A stretch of 64,000 nt of DNA. Source: Begonia masoniana (lineage: Eukaryota; Streptophyta; Magnoliopsida; Cucurbitales; Begoniaceae). Under the pieces are notes generated by a model, which was not told where the DNA came from, did not search any database, and saw only the letters and a program-made list of their open reading frames with translations. Made by a program: the position numbers and the translations under genes. The stretch lies in contig CM039505.1 in NCBI GenBank assembly GCA_022432975.1, positions 50,365,897 to 50,429,896 on the forward strand, in the 5' to 3' direction. Shown piece after piece: positions 21,666 to 34,224 of the stretch (the stretch's first letter is position 1; every line of letters begins with the position of its first letter).

Positions 21666-23506
21666 TGGTATAGGAGAATTTTTTTTTTTTTTTTTTTTCA
21701 TTGAACTGTGAAAGCAATAAGGTTACGTCATACATATAGGTGAACCATCTTCGATCGATTGGTAGAGTAGCAAAATACATATTTTAGTAAGGTAGCTACC
21801 ATTCAATTTATACCACCGGTTTTCTAAAATAACTCAAAACAAAATTGTACGCGCTACGCTGCAAAGAAGACAATAGTATACTTAGACAAAACAAGAGACG
21901 TTACATTATTTGTTGCTAAGTATTTCATCATTACGAGTATTTTGTAATGTTTGTTATTTTTTAAAATCTAATTTACTACCATTGAGGTAGAGTGGTATTA
22001 CGGTAATTAAAATGAAAAATTAGGGTGATGAAGTAAATTGGAGATGAAAGCAAAGACGATGATGAGATCAGGTGGTTGAAGCCTGAAGGATGCGGACGAG
22101 AGAAAGATGACGTGACAGACTCATCAACCCTATCATGAGTGGGACCCACTTCTATGAAACTAACGTCTAGTGGGTCCCATTTTCCTTTTCTAATTACACC
22201 GAGCAACGGCCCCTGCCTCGCGACCAAGCAAATTTTGCCAAAATTATTTAGAATATTTATTTTAATAGAAAATCATAATTTTATTTTTCGAATATTTTAA
22301 TTTTAATTTTTTTACACTATTAAGCTTAAAATTATTTCATAATTTTAAATATATAAAATAGTAACCAAAATAAAAATTATTTCTTTTAAAGTCATAACAA
22401 TTTTTATTAATTGAAAATTTAGTTTTTGAGATTCTGTCGCACAATATGTATAAGTTAATTTAATTCTTTAATTATTTTAACGATGACATTTTGGCTACCA
22501 ACTCTCGAGCGCTTAATTCATTCAAATTTATACGCTATGTGATACAGTTCCAGATGATAAATTGAAAATGGTGGGTTCGAATACGATATAGAACTCTCAA
22601 ACTTACTTAACACATTTGACATATTTTAGCTTTGAAAACAAAACATTGTAAGCGTAATGTTTTTTTTTTTAATATTTTTGTTATTATTTAAATTTATACA
22701 AGTAAATCATGTTTTATTAATTTAAAATATATACTTTTTGAAATTATTTTTAAAATTTTATGTTAATAATAATGATGATGTTTGGCAAAAGGACTAGCAT
22801 TATAATTCAAAAATGATATAAGCTTAAATGCTCTTTTTTTTTAATTTTAAATAAATAATAATAATCATATGGATACCTCTTATTTCATTAAAAATGTGGT
22901 GACGTATTGTTTATTTATTACTAAAGTTCAATAATTAATAATAGAAAATTAAATATTTATATAGATAAACAAATGACGTGCCTTGTTATAACTATAACGA
23001 AGATATGGACAAACATATAAATCATAGAATGCTGAATTCAAACCACAAAATAAATGGCCATGAAAATGACACAAAAATACAAGGTTCAAACGAGAGAGAG
23101 AGAGAGATGATTGGTGTTCTTTAAACTTGTGCCCACTCTCTCTCTCTAGATTCTTCCACTAATTTTTTCATCTCTCTCTCTAGAAAGTTGACATTTACAG
23201 ACCAAATTTGAAAGAAAAAGAAGAAAGAAGAATGAATGGTGGGAATTTCAGTCAGCTGGATTGCCCAACCTCAAACAGGCTATTCTTATTAATATCACAT
23301 TAAATTCTAAAAACCCACTTTCAATGCCCGCTTCTAAATATAATCAACTTTATAATTATATTTTAATTATCATAAATTCACATTCAAATTCAAACGGATT
23401 ATAGTGATTAAACACGATTTATCGTCATTGATCTTACAACATCTCATAAAGAGTGAGAATATAATTTGTTGAATTTAAGGCTTAGTGTTTTGGGACTTCG
23501 AGTTCC
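21666..23506. other. AT-rich intergenic DNA, no gene seen
   Basis: Contains poly-T tracts (21680-21698) and short GA/CT microsatellites (23094-23107, 23141-23153, 23173-23184). No ORF has recognisable similarity. Confidence 0.6.
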
Positions 23507-23996
23507 TAGGGGTGTGCAAAACCGAACAGGAACCGATGAACTAAATCGGAACTGGTGAAATCGGTCCGAATCGGGTTGGCTTTGAGCATAATGAAACCGA
23601 ACTTCGGTTTTATTTTGTAGGAACCGAATTTATTGGTTCGAATTTCGGTTTGGATCATTCAAAATAGACAGTAACCGAACCGAACAGAACATTTGGGAAT
23701 TTATGAAAAACTAATTTGAAACCTTTGTTTTTTAAAAAAAAAAAAAAAACGGTCCACCTTCAGCCTTAAATCCAATCATATTTCTAATTTCTTCTTCTAA
23801 GCCCTAAATTTCTTCCAGCTCTCGGCTTTTTGGCCAATCGTATGGCTATCAAGTCAGTATGTCTTCTGCAATAATCTTTACAAATTTTGATGAACTGCTA
23901 AAGATTTCTTTGTTCTTATGTGGGTTGCTCCGACAGAATTAGAAGCTCTACTCTTGAATCATCCTCTCATTCTTGATGTAGCTGTTATTCCGTAGC

Positions 23997-24070
<74 letters not shown>

Positions 24071-24678
24071 GCTCGCAGCCCACCCCAACTCGGAGTCGGC
24101 TTTTCAGTTTTGCATCTTTAACTCGCAATCTCACACTCTCGAAGTAGACCCACCACTCGCACTCTCTGCCCACTTCTCTAAAGAAGCAATTTTTGTTCGA
24201 CTTTGACCCATCATCCCGATTGGGGTAACGCCAGTTTCGACAATCACGGATTCACAGCTCTCTGGTACTAATTCATTTTGATTATTTGACTGAACGATTT
24301 TCGTTCGATATATTTGAAAATTTTAATATTCGTTGGATGAACTTTAATTTTTTAACGTTCTGGGTTTGATTTGGCAACTGTTCTGGTTGGATTTTGTCTT
24401 TAATTTAACGAAAACCTAGTTTTGACATGGGAATCTTCACTATTGTTTTAAAGCTTTTTCAGTATTGTTGTTGTTGATGGCTTGTTATTTTTATCTTTGA
24501 TTCTGTCTTTAACAAACAGAACCGAACCGGAACAAAATCGAATCTTTCAGTTCGGTTCTAGTTCGATTCCAACTGTTTTGCCGACCGGTTTCGGGTCAAA
24601 TTGAGAAGAATCGAATGCTTGTTGATTCGGTTCAGATTTACTCTAAAACCGAACCGAACCGACAAATGCACACCCCTA
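23507..24678. mobile_element. Non-autonomous hAT-like DNA transposon (1172 bp)
   Basis: The ends are TAGGGGTGTGCA and its complement TGCACACCCCTA, flanked by an 8-bp duplication CGAGTTCC (23499-23506) / CAAGTTCC (24679-24686) with one mismatch. Eight-base duplications and this kind of end are typical of hAT elements. Subterminal copies of ACCGAAC/GTTCGG crowd both ends (23520-23690, 24520-24660). There is no transposase. The interior has a (CT)n tract and a gene-like GC-richer segment (23760-24240) of unknown origin. Confidence 0.8.
23997..24066. repeat. (CT)n microsatellite
   Basis: About 70 bp of CT repeats with one CC interruption, inside the hAT-like element. Confidence 0.95.
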
Positions 24679-24976
24679 CAAGTTCCAACATATGAACCAT
24701 TTGTGCATGCCTTAGTTTAATAGTAGGCAACGATGAGTTTTGAAATTGTTGAGGTTGTCGGTTAGCCGATATCAAAAGAAGAAGAAGAAGATAGAAAATG
24801 GCGGTAGAGAGAAAGAAGGAGAAGCTGCACTAAAATGATGAATTTTGATATATGTGTATTCATTTGAAAACTTGAACTTACATATATTACAGTGAGAGAA
24901 AATGTCAAACTCAAACTAGAAAACAAACGGAACTTGAACAGTGAAAGGATTACTCTAAGTACTATAACATCCCCCC

Positions 24977-27185
24977 TCAAGAGTAAGGCCATAGGCCGAA
25001 GAGCTTGGATACAAAGGAAGAGAACTTCAACGGCGGAAGTGATTTTGTTAAAGCATCGGCGAGTTGGTTTTCAGATGGAGTAAATTTGACCAACAATAAC
25101 TTCTTGAGTACTTTATCCGGGACAAAATGAAAATTGATTTCAACATGTTTGGATTTGGAGTGTAGAATTAGATTAGAAACAAGGTACGTGACACTTAAAT
25201 TGTCGCAGAGAATAAGGGGTACCTCAGTTGACACAATACCCAATTCGTTTAACAAAGACTGGAGTCATAGTACTTCTGCTTCACCATTAGCAAAATTGTG
25301 ATACTCTGACTCTGTGTTAGATCATGAAACAGCTTTTTGCTTGGCAGAGGACCAAGAGATAATATTACTTCCCAAGAAAATACAAAATCCACCTGTGCTT
25401 CGAGTCTGCATTTGTATAACACGTCAGACTGCAACAAGTAGAAGACGAGAAGAAGATACGTAACGGTGGAGTTCCTTTAAGATAGCGCAAGATTCGTTTG
25501 ACTGCTTGCCAATGGACATCTGATGGAGCATGCATAAATTGAGAGACTTTATTAACAGTAAAGTCTATATCCGGTCGAGTTAGATAGCAATATTGAAGAC
25601 CACGAATAATGCTGTGATATAGATAGTCATCACGAAGAGAGGTACCCGATTTTTGCAATAAGATTGGTCCAGCAACCATTGGAGTAGGAACCGAATTACA
25701 AGATTACATATTAGCTTTGTGAAGTTACTCAGATATATAGAGGGACTGAGAAAAGCTCATACCGAAAGTTGTGGAAGTGACCGAAATCCCAAAAAAGAAT
25801 GAGAGTGGTCCAAGGTCTCGAACTTTAAACTGTGAGTGTAAATACGTTAAGAGCCGATCCATTTGAGATGTAGAGTTACTCGTTAAGATAATGTCGTCGA
25901 CATATACCAACATAATCATAATGAAGGACTGAGTATGTCGAACAAACAGTGAGCTATCAGATTTTGATGTCAGAAAACCTCATTGTATTAAAGCATTGTA
26001 TAACTTGTTGTACCAAGTCTGAGGAGATAGCTTTACACCACAGAGAGCTTTATGCAAAAGACAGACAATCGAGGGCTGAGACGGACTAATGAAACATGGA
26101 GGTTGCTGCATATTAACTGTCTGGGTTAAATTACCATGTAAAAAGACATTACTTATGTCCAGTTGTCTAATAATCCATCCAAAGGAGACGGCTAAGGAAA
26201 GAGTTGTTTGAAATGATGTGGGTTTTACAATTGGCCTAAAAGTTTCTTCATAGTCAATGCTCTCTGTTTGATCGTACCTTTTTCCGACTAAACGAGCCTT
26301 ATATCGACTAATTCTACCATCAGAGTTAAGTTTGGTCTTAAAGACCTATTTGCAGCCAATAGTTTTAGCTCCTGGTGGAAGAGTAACCAAGGTCCAAGTG
26401 TTTGTTTCATGAAGAGCTAATATTTCTTCTTGCATTGCTGATAACCAATGTGGATATTTAGAGGCTATCTTGGTTCGAAGGTGGTTTGAGTAGAAAAGAC
26501 TTTCGGTTTAAAAATATCATCTTTGCTCTAGTTCTCATGAGATGCTGATTAATGATTGGTGGATGGTGGGTGTGGGTGGGTATGATCACTGGTGGAATGA
26601 GGATCTAAGTATATATAGCCTTTGTGTTTTTGACTGGGACCTAAGAAGACACATGAGAGAAAGATGGGTTGTAGTTTATGTGAATTGAAGGATCGGAGAA
26701 AGGAAAAACATAGACAACAAAAAACACGTATGGATGCATATTCTGGAATATAACCAAATAGACATTCAAAAAGAGATTTTTGCTGGAGAACAGGAGTAGG
26801 TAACAAATTTATTAAAGTAGTAGTTGTGGCAAAGACATAAGGCCAGAAATGTTGAAGAACTGATGAATGAAACAAGAGTGCGAGACCAGTTTCAACAACA
26901 TGTCGATTTTTACGTTCGACTCAATCATTCTGATTTGGAGTGTATGGACACGAGACACGATGATGAATACCAAGAGACTTAAACAACGTAGAGAGAGATT
27001 GGAACCTCCACCTCAATCTAATTGAACAATTTTGATATTAATACCAAATTGAGTAGAAACAAATTTATGAAAATGCTAAAAAATATTGTGAACTTCACTT
27101 TTTAATTTCAAAGAAAAGAACCAAGTACAATCAACCACAAATAACAGAAAATATCGTGCACCAGTAATTGATGTTATAGGAGACG
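24977..27185 (-). pseudogene. Outer copia pol, C-terminal part (IN end, RT, RNase H), degenerate
   Basis: From right to left on the minus strand: integrase SPITSITGARYF (near 27165), integrase tail (26875-26549), RT with YVDD at about 25900, the SIIRGLQYCYLTRPDIDFTV region (25605-25550), and RNase H (25255-24977, ILCDNLSVTYL, KHVEINFHFV, LADALTKSLP). The frame is broken many times. The 5' end of this piece stops at the insertion point at 27185/27186. Confidence 0.85.
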
Positions 27186-27245
27186 TGTTGACTTAATTAG
27201 TGTTTAAGTCTAACTAAGTTTTTAATGATGTATTTGAATGTTAAA
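27186..27245 (+). repeat. 5' LTR remnant of inner Sirevirus element
   Basis: TGTTGACTT...GTGTTTAAG...GATGTATTT matches the start of the LTR at 1340 (minus). After about 60 bp the sequence jumps to the primer binding site, so about 1.5 kb of LTR has been deleted. Confidence 0.8.
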
Positions 27246-27305
27246 TATCAGAGCTAGGTAAATCATTGTCTAAGTTGTATTTGAATACTTGGTGAGACAT
27301 TTACC

Positions 27306-28889
27306 ATGGCATTCAACACAAACTTTACACAAGTAGAAGGCCAGTCTACCACTAGACCTCCGTTCTTTGATGGCAATGATTATGTATACTGGAAGTCTAG
27401 AATGAGAATATATGTTCAAGCTGTAGACTATGAATTATGGAATAACATAGAAAATGGTTCATGCGTTGCTGTCAAAACAAAGAATGGTGTTAGGATCCCC
27501 AAAGCTTCACATGAACTAAATGATACAGACAAAAAGAACTTGAGCCTAAATGCCAAGGCTATAAACACCCTGTACTGTACTCTGAATAGAGACGAATTCA
27601 ATAGAGTACAAGGGTGTGAGAGTGCCCAAGAAATTTGGCGTCTATTAGAGATCACACACGAGGGCACAAATCAAGAGAAGGAAAGCGAACTGAATATGCT
27701 CATACACGAGTATGAATTATTTTCTATGTCTAAGGATGAGTCTGTCTCTTCCATGTTTACAAGATTTACTAACATAACTAATGGTTTGAAAGCTCTTGGT
27801 AAATCTTATTCTAGTGAAGAACAGGTAAGGAAGATCCTCAGATGTCTTCCAAGAAGCTGGCAGCCAAAGGCGACTGCAATTCAGGAAGCAAAGGATCTCA
27901 AAGCTCTAAAGCTTGAAGAGCTTATTGGATCTCTCATGACGCATGAGATCACAATGAGGTCAAACGAGAAGGAAGACCTCAAGGAAAAGGAGGCAACAAA
28001 AAGAAAAGATATTGCTATGAAAGCTTCCTCCAGTAAACAAGAGCTATCTGAGGAAGAAGAAGAAGAAGATGATGATGAGGATATAGCCCTCATTACAAGG
28101 AGGTTCAGCAAATTCCTCCAGAGAAAAAGAATGCAAGGAAAGAGATTTCCAAAGGTTGAGAAATCTCAAAGGGAGAAAGAAATCACATGTTTCGGGTGTG
28201 GCAAGCCTGGCCATATGAAGGCAGATTGTCCACAGGCCAAGAAGGATCCCAAGAAATTTAAGAAGAAGGCTATGAAGGCCACTTGGGATGACAGCGAAGG
28301 TGACACCTCCTCTTCAGAAGATGAGGAAGTGACAAATCTATGCTTCATGGCCAAGGAGGATGAGGTTAGTCATTCTTCTAGTGTTAATGAATCTGATGAT
28401 GATAGCGAAGGTGAAGAGGATAATTTAATTGATGCTTTCAATGATCTACTAAAGCAGTATAACATACTTAAATCCAAGTACAATTCCTTAAAGAAGGAAA
28501 ATACAAATGTCGTAGAAAAGCATGCTAAGGAGTGTAATCTACATGTCAAGGAAATAGATAAGCTCAAAAGCAAAAATGGAGATTTGAATGCAATTATTCT
28601 AAAATTTACTAATGACACTAAGTTGTTTAAGATGTTATTAGGTAGCCAGAGAGCAAATTTTGACAGAGCTGGTTTAGGGTACGACAAGTCTAATAAAAAG
28701 AAAGTTTTTAAAAATTTCTTTGTTAAATCCTCTGTCTGCCTTGCGTGTAATGAAGCAGGACATAAATCTTTTGTATGTCCATTAAAAGCAAACAATATGA
28801 AATCAAGTGGTAAACTTCAATGGGTTCCCAAGGAAACCAGACCTAACGCTAGGACCCAAAAGATTTGGGTACCTAAGAAGACAACCTGA
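27306..28889 (+). CDS. gag: Sirevirus-family Gag (inner element), intact frame
   Basis: 527 residues, starting at an ATG in a strong plant context (ACCATGGC). It is close to the gag at 7448-9043 throughout: the UBN2-like N-terminus, acidic linker, CFGCGKPGHMKADC (near residue 297), coiled coil and second knuckle CLACNEAGHKSFVC. It ends KKTT-TGA like the other copy. The frame is intact although the rest of the element is broken, so this is the only possibly translatable part. Confidence 0.85.
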   Translation: MAFNTNFTQVEGQSTTRPPFFDGNDYVYWKSRMRIYVQAVDYELWNNIENGSCVAVKTKNGVRIPKASHELNDTDKKNLSLNAKAINTLYCTLNRDEFNRVQGCESAQEIWRLLEITHEGTNQEKESELNMLIHEYELFSMSKDESVSSMFTRFTNITNGLKALGKSYSSEEQVRKILRCLPRSWQPKATAIQEAKDLKALKLEELIGSLMTHEITMRSNEKEDLKEKEATKRKDIAMKASSSKQELSEEEEEEDDDEDIALITRRFSKFLQRKRMQGKRFPKVEKSQREKEITCFGCGKPGHMKADCPQAKKDPKKFKKKAMKATWDDSEGDTSSSEDEEVTNLCFMAKEDEVSHSSSVNESDDDSEGEEDNLIDAFNDLLKQYNILKSKYNSLKKENTNVVEKHAKECNLHVKEIDKLKSKNGDLNAIILKFTNDTKLFKMLLGSQRANFDRAGLGYDKSNKKKVFKNFFVKSSVCLACNEAGHKSFVCPLKANNMKSSGKLQWVPKETRPNARTQKIWVPKKTT

Positions 28890-30112
28890 TTTCTGTCTTG
28901 CAGGATGATGCGTCTCCATTAAGGAATCAATAGTACCTGGACAATGGCTGTTCAAGGCACATGACTGGAGATGCATCTAAGTTTGCTGTTGTCAACAAGA
29001 AGAAAGGAAGTGTTACTTTTGGTGGAAACCAAAAGGGTAAAATTGTTGGCATTTGCAATATAGGTAATCTTTCTAATCCAATTATTGAAAATGTTTTATT
29101 AGTAGAAGGATTAAAACATAATTTGCTGAGCATAAGTCAATTGTGTGACAAAGGCTATAAAGTAACATTTAAATCAAATGCTTGTGTGATCATAGACATT
29201 TCAAATAACAATGTTCTGTTTAAAGGTTTTAGAAAAGAAAATGTCTATATTATTGATTTGACTGATTTTGAACATGTTGATGAGAAATGTTTTGCTGTTA
29301 ATTCTTCCAATGACTGCTGGACTTGGCATAGGAGATTAGGTCATGTAGGAATGGATACCTTAGCTAAGATTACTAGGGAGAATTTAGTTAGAGGGATCCC
29401 TAAGATATCCTTTGAGAAGGATAAGGTCTGTGAAGCCTGCCAAATGGGAAAGCAGATCAAAAGTTCCTTTACATCTAAGAATGTAATTTCTACTTCAAAG
29501 CCTTTCCAACTCCTTCATATGGACCTCTTCGGTCCTTCCAATATAGCCAGCTTAGGAGGCAAATTCTATGCCTTTGTTATTGTAGATGACTTCTCTAGAT
29601 TCACCTGGGTATATTTTCTGAAGTCTAAGGATGAGACTTTTGATACCTTTTCTAGCTTTAGGAAAAGAGTTCAAAAGGAAAAGGAGCTCACCATTATTGC
29701 TATTCGTAGTGATCATGGAGGAGAATTTGAAAATGAAAGATTTGAACTCTTGTGTCTCAAACATGAAATTGAGCACAACTTCTCCTCTCCTAGGACCCCT
29801 CAGCAAAATGGTGTTGTTGAAAGGAAAAATAGGTCTCTCCAAGAGCTAGCTCGAACTATGCTTAATGAAAACTCTCTTCCTAAGTATTTCTAGGCTGAAG
29901 CTGTTGCAACAGCCTGTTATGTGCTTAATCGGGTCTCAATAAGACCTATTCTTGAGAAAAACTCCTTTTGTCAAATACTTTAGAGCCTTTGGTAGTAAAT
30001 GCTTCATTCTCAACACTAAGGATAACTTAGGAAAATTCGATTCCAAATCTGATCTTGGAATTTTTCTTGGTTATTCTCTTACCAGTAAAGCATATAGGGT
30101 ATTCAATAAGAG
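28890..30112 (+). pseudogene. Inner element pol, first piece (PR-IN), broken
   Basis: Compared with the pol at 4343-7438: a 1-bp deletion after the gag stop breaks the gag-pol frame; TAG at 28931-28933 replaces a Trp codon; the protease motif is DNG (28940-28948) instead of DSG; TAG at 29891-29893 replaces the Trp of KYFWAEA; and 26 bp are deleted at about 29957 between two GAAAACTCC-like repeats. The piece ends abruptly at 30112 within VFNKRT. Confidence 0.9.
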
Positions 30113-31258
30113 AACTGCCTCCTTTTTTATGATGACAACCTATAAATTTGATTAAGTATAACTCTCCTCCATAATCCTAGCTCCCCCACAGCATATGCAT
30201 ACATTTCAGTTTCATTCCAGTTTTTCAAAAACATGCATACTCAATTCTTAGCATATCTGATTTATGTCTCAAGCAGCATCAAACAATCAAATATGTTTCA
30301 ATCAAATATGTTCTCCCCTATTGACATTATCAAAAACAAACAAAGAGACAGTAGAAACAATGCAGGTACCAACAAGGAAGAGAAACATCAGAGAAATGTC
30401 ATTAGAATAGCAATAAAAGTGTTTACAAACAAAAAAACTCTACTTAAAGAAAGCTAAAAAATGAGTCCAGAAAGCTTGGCTAATCCAAGCGGACACTTCA
30501 TGATCGGAAAGAAAATAAGTATCCACAAGTGCGCGATGGGAAGCAATGGTGGGAGGAAGTGGTGCTTGATAGAGCACTATATCTTAGCATGGAGAAAGCT
30601 CTGGCTGAGGAGCAGCAGATGGAGAGGGTCTTTGATAGACCACCAAATCCAAGAAGGGAGCTGAAATTGAGGAGATTTCTGGAAACAGCAGCATGTCCAG
30701 ATAAGGAAGAGGCTCTACAGCAGGAGCTACAATAAGAGATGCATCCAGTGGACTGGAGGACACTAAAAATGGCTCATGAACAGAAGAAGCAGCAGGTGGA
30801 GAGAATGTCAGAGCAGCCACCTGAAGATCTAAGGGCAGTAGCCGAGCATCGTCACCTTCCTCTGGTCGGATGATTGGAGGGAGGAAGTCTTCAGAACAAG
30901 CCACTGAGACTAAACTGGATGGTTCAGGGTCGGGTTCGGGGTTCAGATCTTCAACGGAAGATCTGAGAGACTCAAGTTCTCTGACAACAAGGCTTCTATG
31001 ACCATCCACTTTCTTTGCCAACAGCTCAAGACCAGTATTCACAGCAATGCTCATGTTCTTTTGGGTCTGGTCAAGCTTGGCGTCTAGAGATTTCTCAAGC
31101 TGACCGAGGGCTGATCCTAGACTGTCAATAGAGGCCTTTAAATCATTGTACTGAGCCTCACTCAACGAAAATCTCCGCTGATAAGTCAGAGGAGTGGCAG
31201 GAGTAACTGATGGAATGGGTGAGGAGACGGGGACAAGTGGAGCTGTTAGTAATGGAGG
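30113..31258 (-). pseudogene. Inverted third-ORF C-terminus plus PPT, inserted between pol pieces
   Basis: On the minus strand it reads [19 protein letters not shown] (coiled coil), an acidic region, then WISQAFWTHFLAFFK with a stop near 30455, then the untranslated stretch and a polypurine tract at about 30114-30125. It matches residues about 550-773 and the 3' untranslated part of the ORF at 1717-4038. One internal stop lies near 30584. It shows that this region of the element was inverted or brought in from another copy. Confidence 0.85.
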
Positions 31259-33914
31259 AGTTGATACCTTAGCTAAGATTACTAGGGAGAATTTAGTTAG
31301 AGGGATCCCTAAGATATCCTTTGAGAAGGATAATGTCTGTGAAGCCTGCCAAATGGGAAAGCAGATCAAAAGTTCCTTTGCATCTAAGAATACAATTTCT
31401 ACTTCAAAGCCTCTCCAACTCCTTCATATGGACCTCTTCGGTCCTTCCAATATAGCCAGCTTAGAAGGCAAATTCTATACCTTTGTTATTGTAGATGACT
31501 TCTCTAGATTCACCTGGGTATATTTTCTGAAGTCTAAGGATGAGACTTTTGATACCCTTTCTAGCTTTAGGAAAAGAGTTCAAAATGAAAAGGAGCTCAC
31601 CATTATTGCTATTCGTAGTGATCATGGAGGAGAATTTGAAAATGAAAGATTTGAACTCTTGCGTCTCAAACATGGAATTGAGCACAACTTCTCCTCTCCT
31701 AGAACCCCTCAGCAAAATGGTGTTGTTGAGAGTAAAAATAGGTCTCTCCAAGAGCTAGTTCGAACTATACTTAATGAAAACTCTCTTCCTAAGTATTTCT
31801 GGGCTGAAGCTGTTGCAATAGCCTGTTATGTGCTTAATCGGGTCTCAATAAGACCTATTCTTGAGAAAACTCCATATGAGCTCTGGAGTGGAAAAACTCC
31901 TTCTGTCAAATACTTTAGAGCCTTTGGTAGTAAATGCTTCATTCTCAACACTAAGGATAACTTAGGAAAATTCGATTCCAAATCTGATCTTGAAATTTTT
32001 CTTGGTTATTCTCTTACCAGTAAAGCATATAGGGTATTCAATAAGAGAACTCTAGTTGTAGAAGAATCAGTTCATGTTAATTTTGATGAGACCCCTCATC
32101 CCACAATCAATGTGGATGAGGATGATACTTTGGATAATCAACTGGATTCTCTTTCTTTAGAAAAGTCTAGTGATCCTGTTCAAGTAGAAAAATCTTTAGA
32201 ACCCTCTTCTACTTCTCTAGATATTATTCCTGTCAAGGATGAAAATCCTGCTCTTCCTAGAGATTGGAAGGATGTCAAAGACCATCCAATAGATGAAATT
32301 TTAAGTGATCCTTCCTTAGGAGTTAAAACTAGATCCTCTCTTAGGAATCTCTATGCCAATGTGGCATTCATCTCTCAAGTAGAGCCTAAGAAATTTGAAG
32401 AGGCCGAGAGTGATGATAATTGGATTTTAGCTATGCAAGAGGAGCTAAATCAATTTGAAAGGAGCAAGGTATGGGAACTTGTTCCACGGCCTATGGATCA
32501 TCCCATTATTGGAACTAAGTGGGTTTACAAGAACAAATTGGATGAAAATGAGATTGTGGTAAGAAACAAAGCTAGATTAGTTGCTAAAGGTTACAATCAA
32601 GAAGAAGGAATAGATTTTGAGGAAACCTTTGCACCTGTTGCTAGATTAGAATCAATTAGGATGCTCTTAGCCTATGCATGCTACAAAAACTTAACACTCT
32701 TTCAAATGGATGTTAAGAGTGCCTTCTTAAATGGTTATATTCAGGAAGAAGTTTATGTAGAGCAGCCCTTAGGATTTGAAGACTATGCAAAACCTGATTA
32801 TGTGTATAGACTTAAGAAAGCTCTTTATGGACTTAAGCAGTCTCCTAGAGCTTGGTATGATAGATTGAAGAATTGCCTTGAGGAAAGGAATTTCAAAAAG
32901 GGAAATACTGATTCAACTCTATTTACCATGCAAAAGGATAAGGACATTCTATTAGTTCAAATTTATGTTGATGACATTATTTTTGGATCAACTAATGTCA
33001 ACATGTGTAATGAATTTTCCTCCCTCATGCAAAGTGAATTTGAAATGAGTATGATGGGGGAGTTAAAATTCTTCTTAGGTTTCCAGATTAGTCAAACTCC
33101 AGATAGAATTTTCTTCTGTCAAGAAAAATACATCAAGGAACTCCTTAAGAAATTTGGATTGGAATCTTCCAAGTCTTCCAAGACTTCCATGAGTACCACA
33201 ACAAAATTGGATAAAGATGAAAAGGAAATTAGTGTTGATATTAAGAAATATCGTGGTATGATTGGTTCATCGTTATATCTGACTGCAAGTAGGCCAGATA
33301 TACTCTTTAGTGTTTGTCTTTGTGCTAGATTTCAACCTGCTCCTAAGGAATCTCACTTAACTGCTGTCAAAAGGATTTTTAAATATATAAGTGGGACACC
33401 TGACCTAGGATTATGGTATCCGAAGGGCACTTCCTTTGATCTGATTGGATATTCAGATTCTGACTATGCTGGTAGTCTAGTTGATAGGAAAAACACCAGT
33501 GGAACATCTCAATTCCTTGGTGAATCTTTAGTTTCCTGGTATTCTAAGAAACAGAATTCTGTTGCATTATCAACTGCTGAGAGTGAATATATTGCTGTAG
33601 GCAGTTATTGTGCACAAATGTTTTGGATGAAACAGACTTTGGAAGATTATAATCTGTTTTATGATAGGATTCTTATTTAGTGTGATAACACCAATGCTAT
33701 CAACATTTCTAAAAATCCTATTCAGCATTCTAGAACAAAGCATATAGATGTCAGATATCACTTCATAAGAGAGCATGTTCTAAGAGGTGATATCTCCTTA
33801 GAGTTTGTTAATTCTGTAGACCAATTAGGTGACATCTTTACAAAACCTTTAGATGAAAAGACCTTCAATAATATAAGAATAAGGTTAGGTCTCATTCGGT
33901 TTGAAAAATGCTAA
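31259..33914 (+). pseudogene. Inner element pol, second piece (IN-RT-RNase H), broken
   Basis: The frame begins inside the pre-integrase region ([10 protein letters not shown]) and repeats the part already present at about 29350-30112. Integrase D/D/E, RT YVDD and RNase H motifs are visible. In integrase SDHGGEFEN is kept. A TAG at 33678-33680 replaces the Arg codon of RIPIRCDN, cutting off the end of RNase H; the original stop is at 33912-33914. A long ORF from 31194 fuses antisense third-ORF sequence to this pol and is an accident of the junction. Confidence 0.88.
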
Positions 33915-34224
33915 GTTTCTTCTGTTGGAAATCCTTCCTGTGATAGAGTGATCTGTTTTATTGATGGCATCGGTGAATATAGTTAACCGGATGATATGTT
34001 TTCTCCACTGACCGGATGATGTCTATGCATCGGATGATGTATTTTCTAATCTGCTGACACGTGTCATCTATCGGACGATATCGGTGTTACACATGTGACT
34101 TCATCACGTCGGGCGGCGTTTTATTTCATTTAAATTCTTATTTCTTCACCGAGACGCTTCATCTTTCGCGCTCTTTCTGAAAATCCCTGCCCTACCAATC
34201 CTCTCTCTCGATCTTATCTTTCCA
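33915..34224 (+). other. Spacer between pol and third ORF (inner element)
   Basis: 310 bp without ORF. It has several ATCGGATGAT/ATCGGTG-type words like those in the Sirevirus LTR, and the segment ATATCGGTGTTACAC is shared with the spacer at 4170-4190. Confidence 0.6.

Noticed and set aside
21976..22227. Possible small gene on the minus strand
   Set aside because: Isolated 83-residue ORF without similarity or splice context in AT-rich DNA.
31194..33680. 828-residue fusion protein as a new gene
   Set aside because: Its first about 22 residues are antisense third-ORF sequence and the rest is copia pol from the middle of the pre-integrase domain; it is a rearrangement junction.
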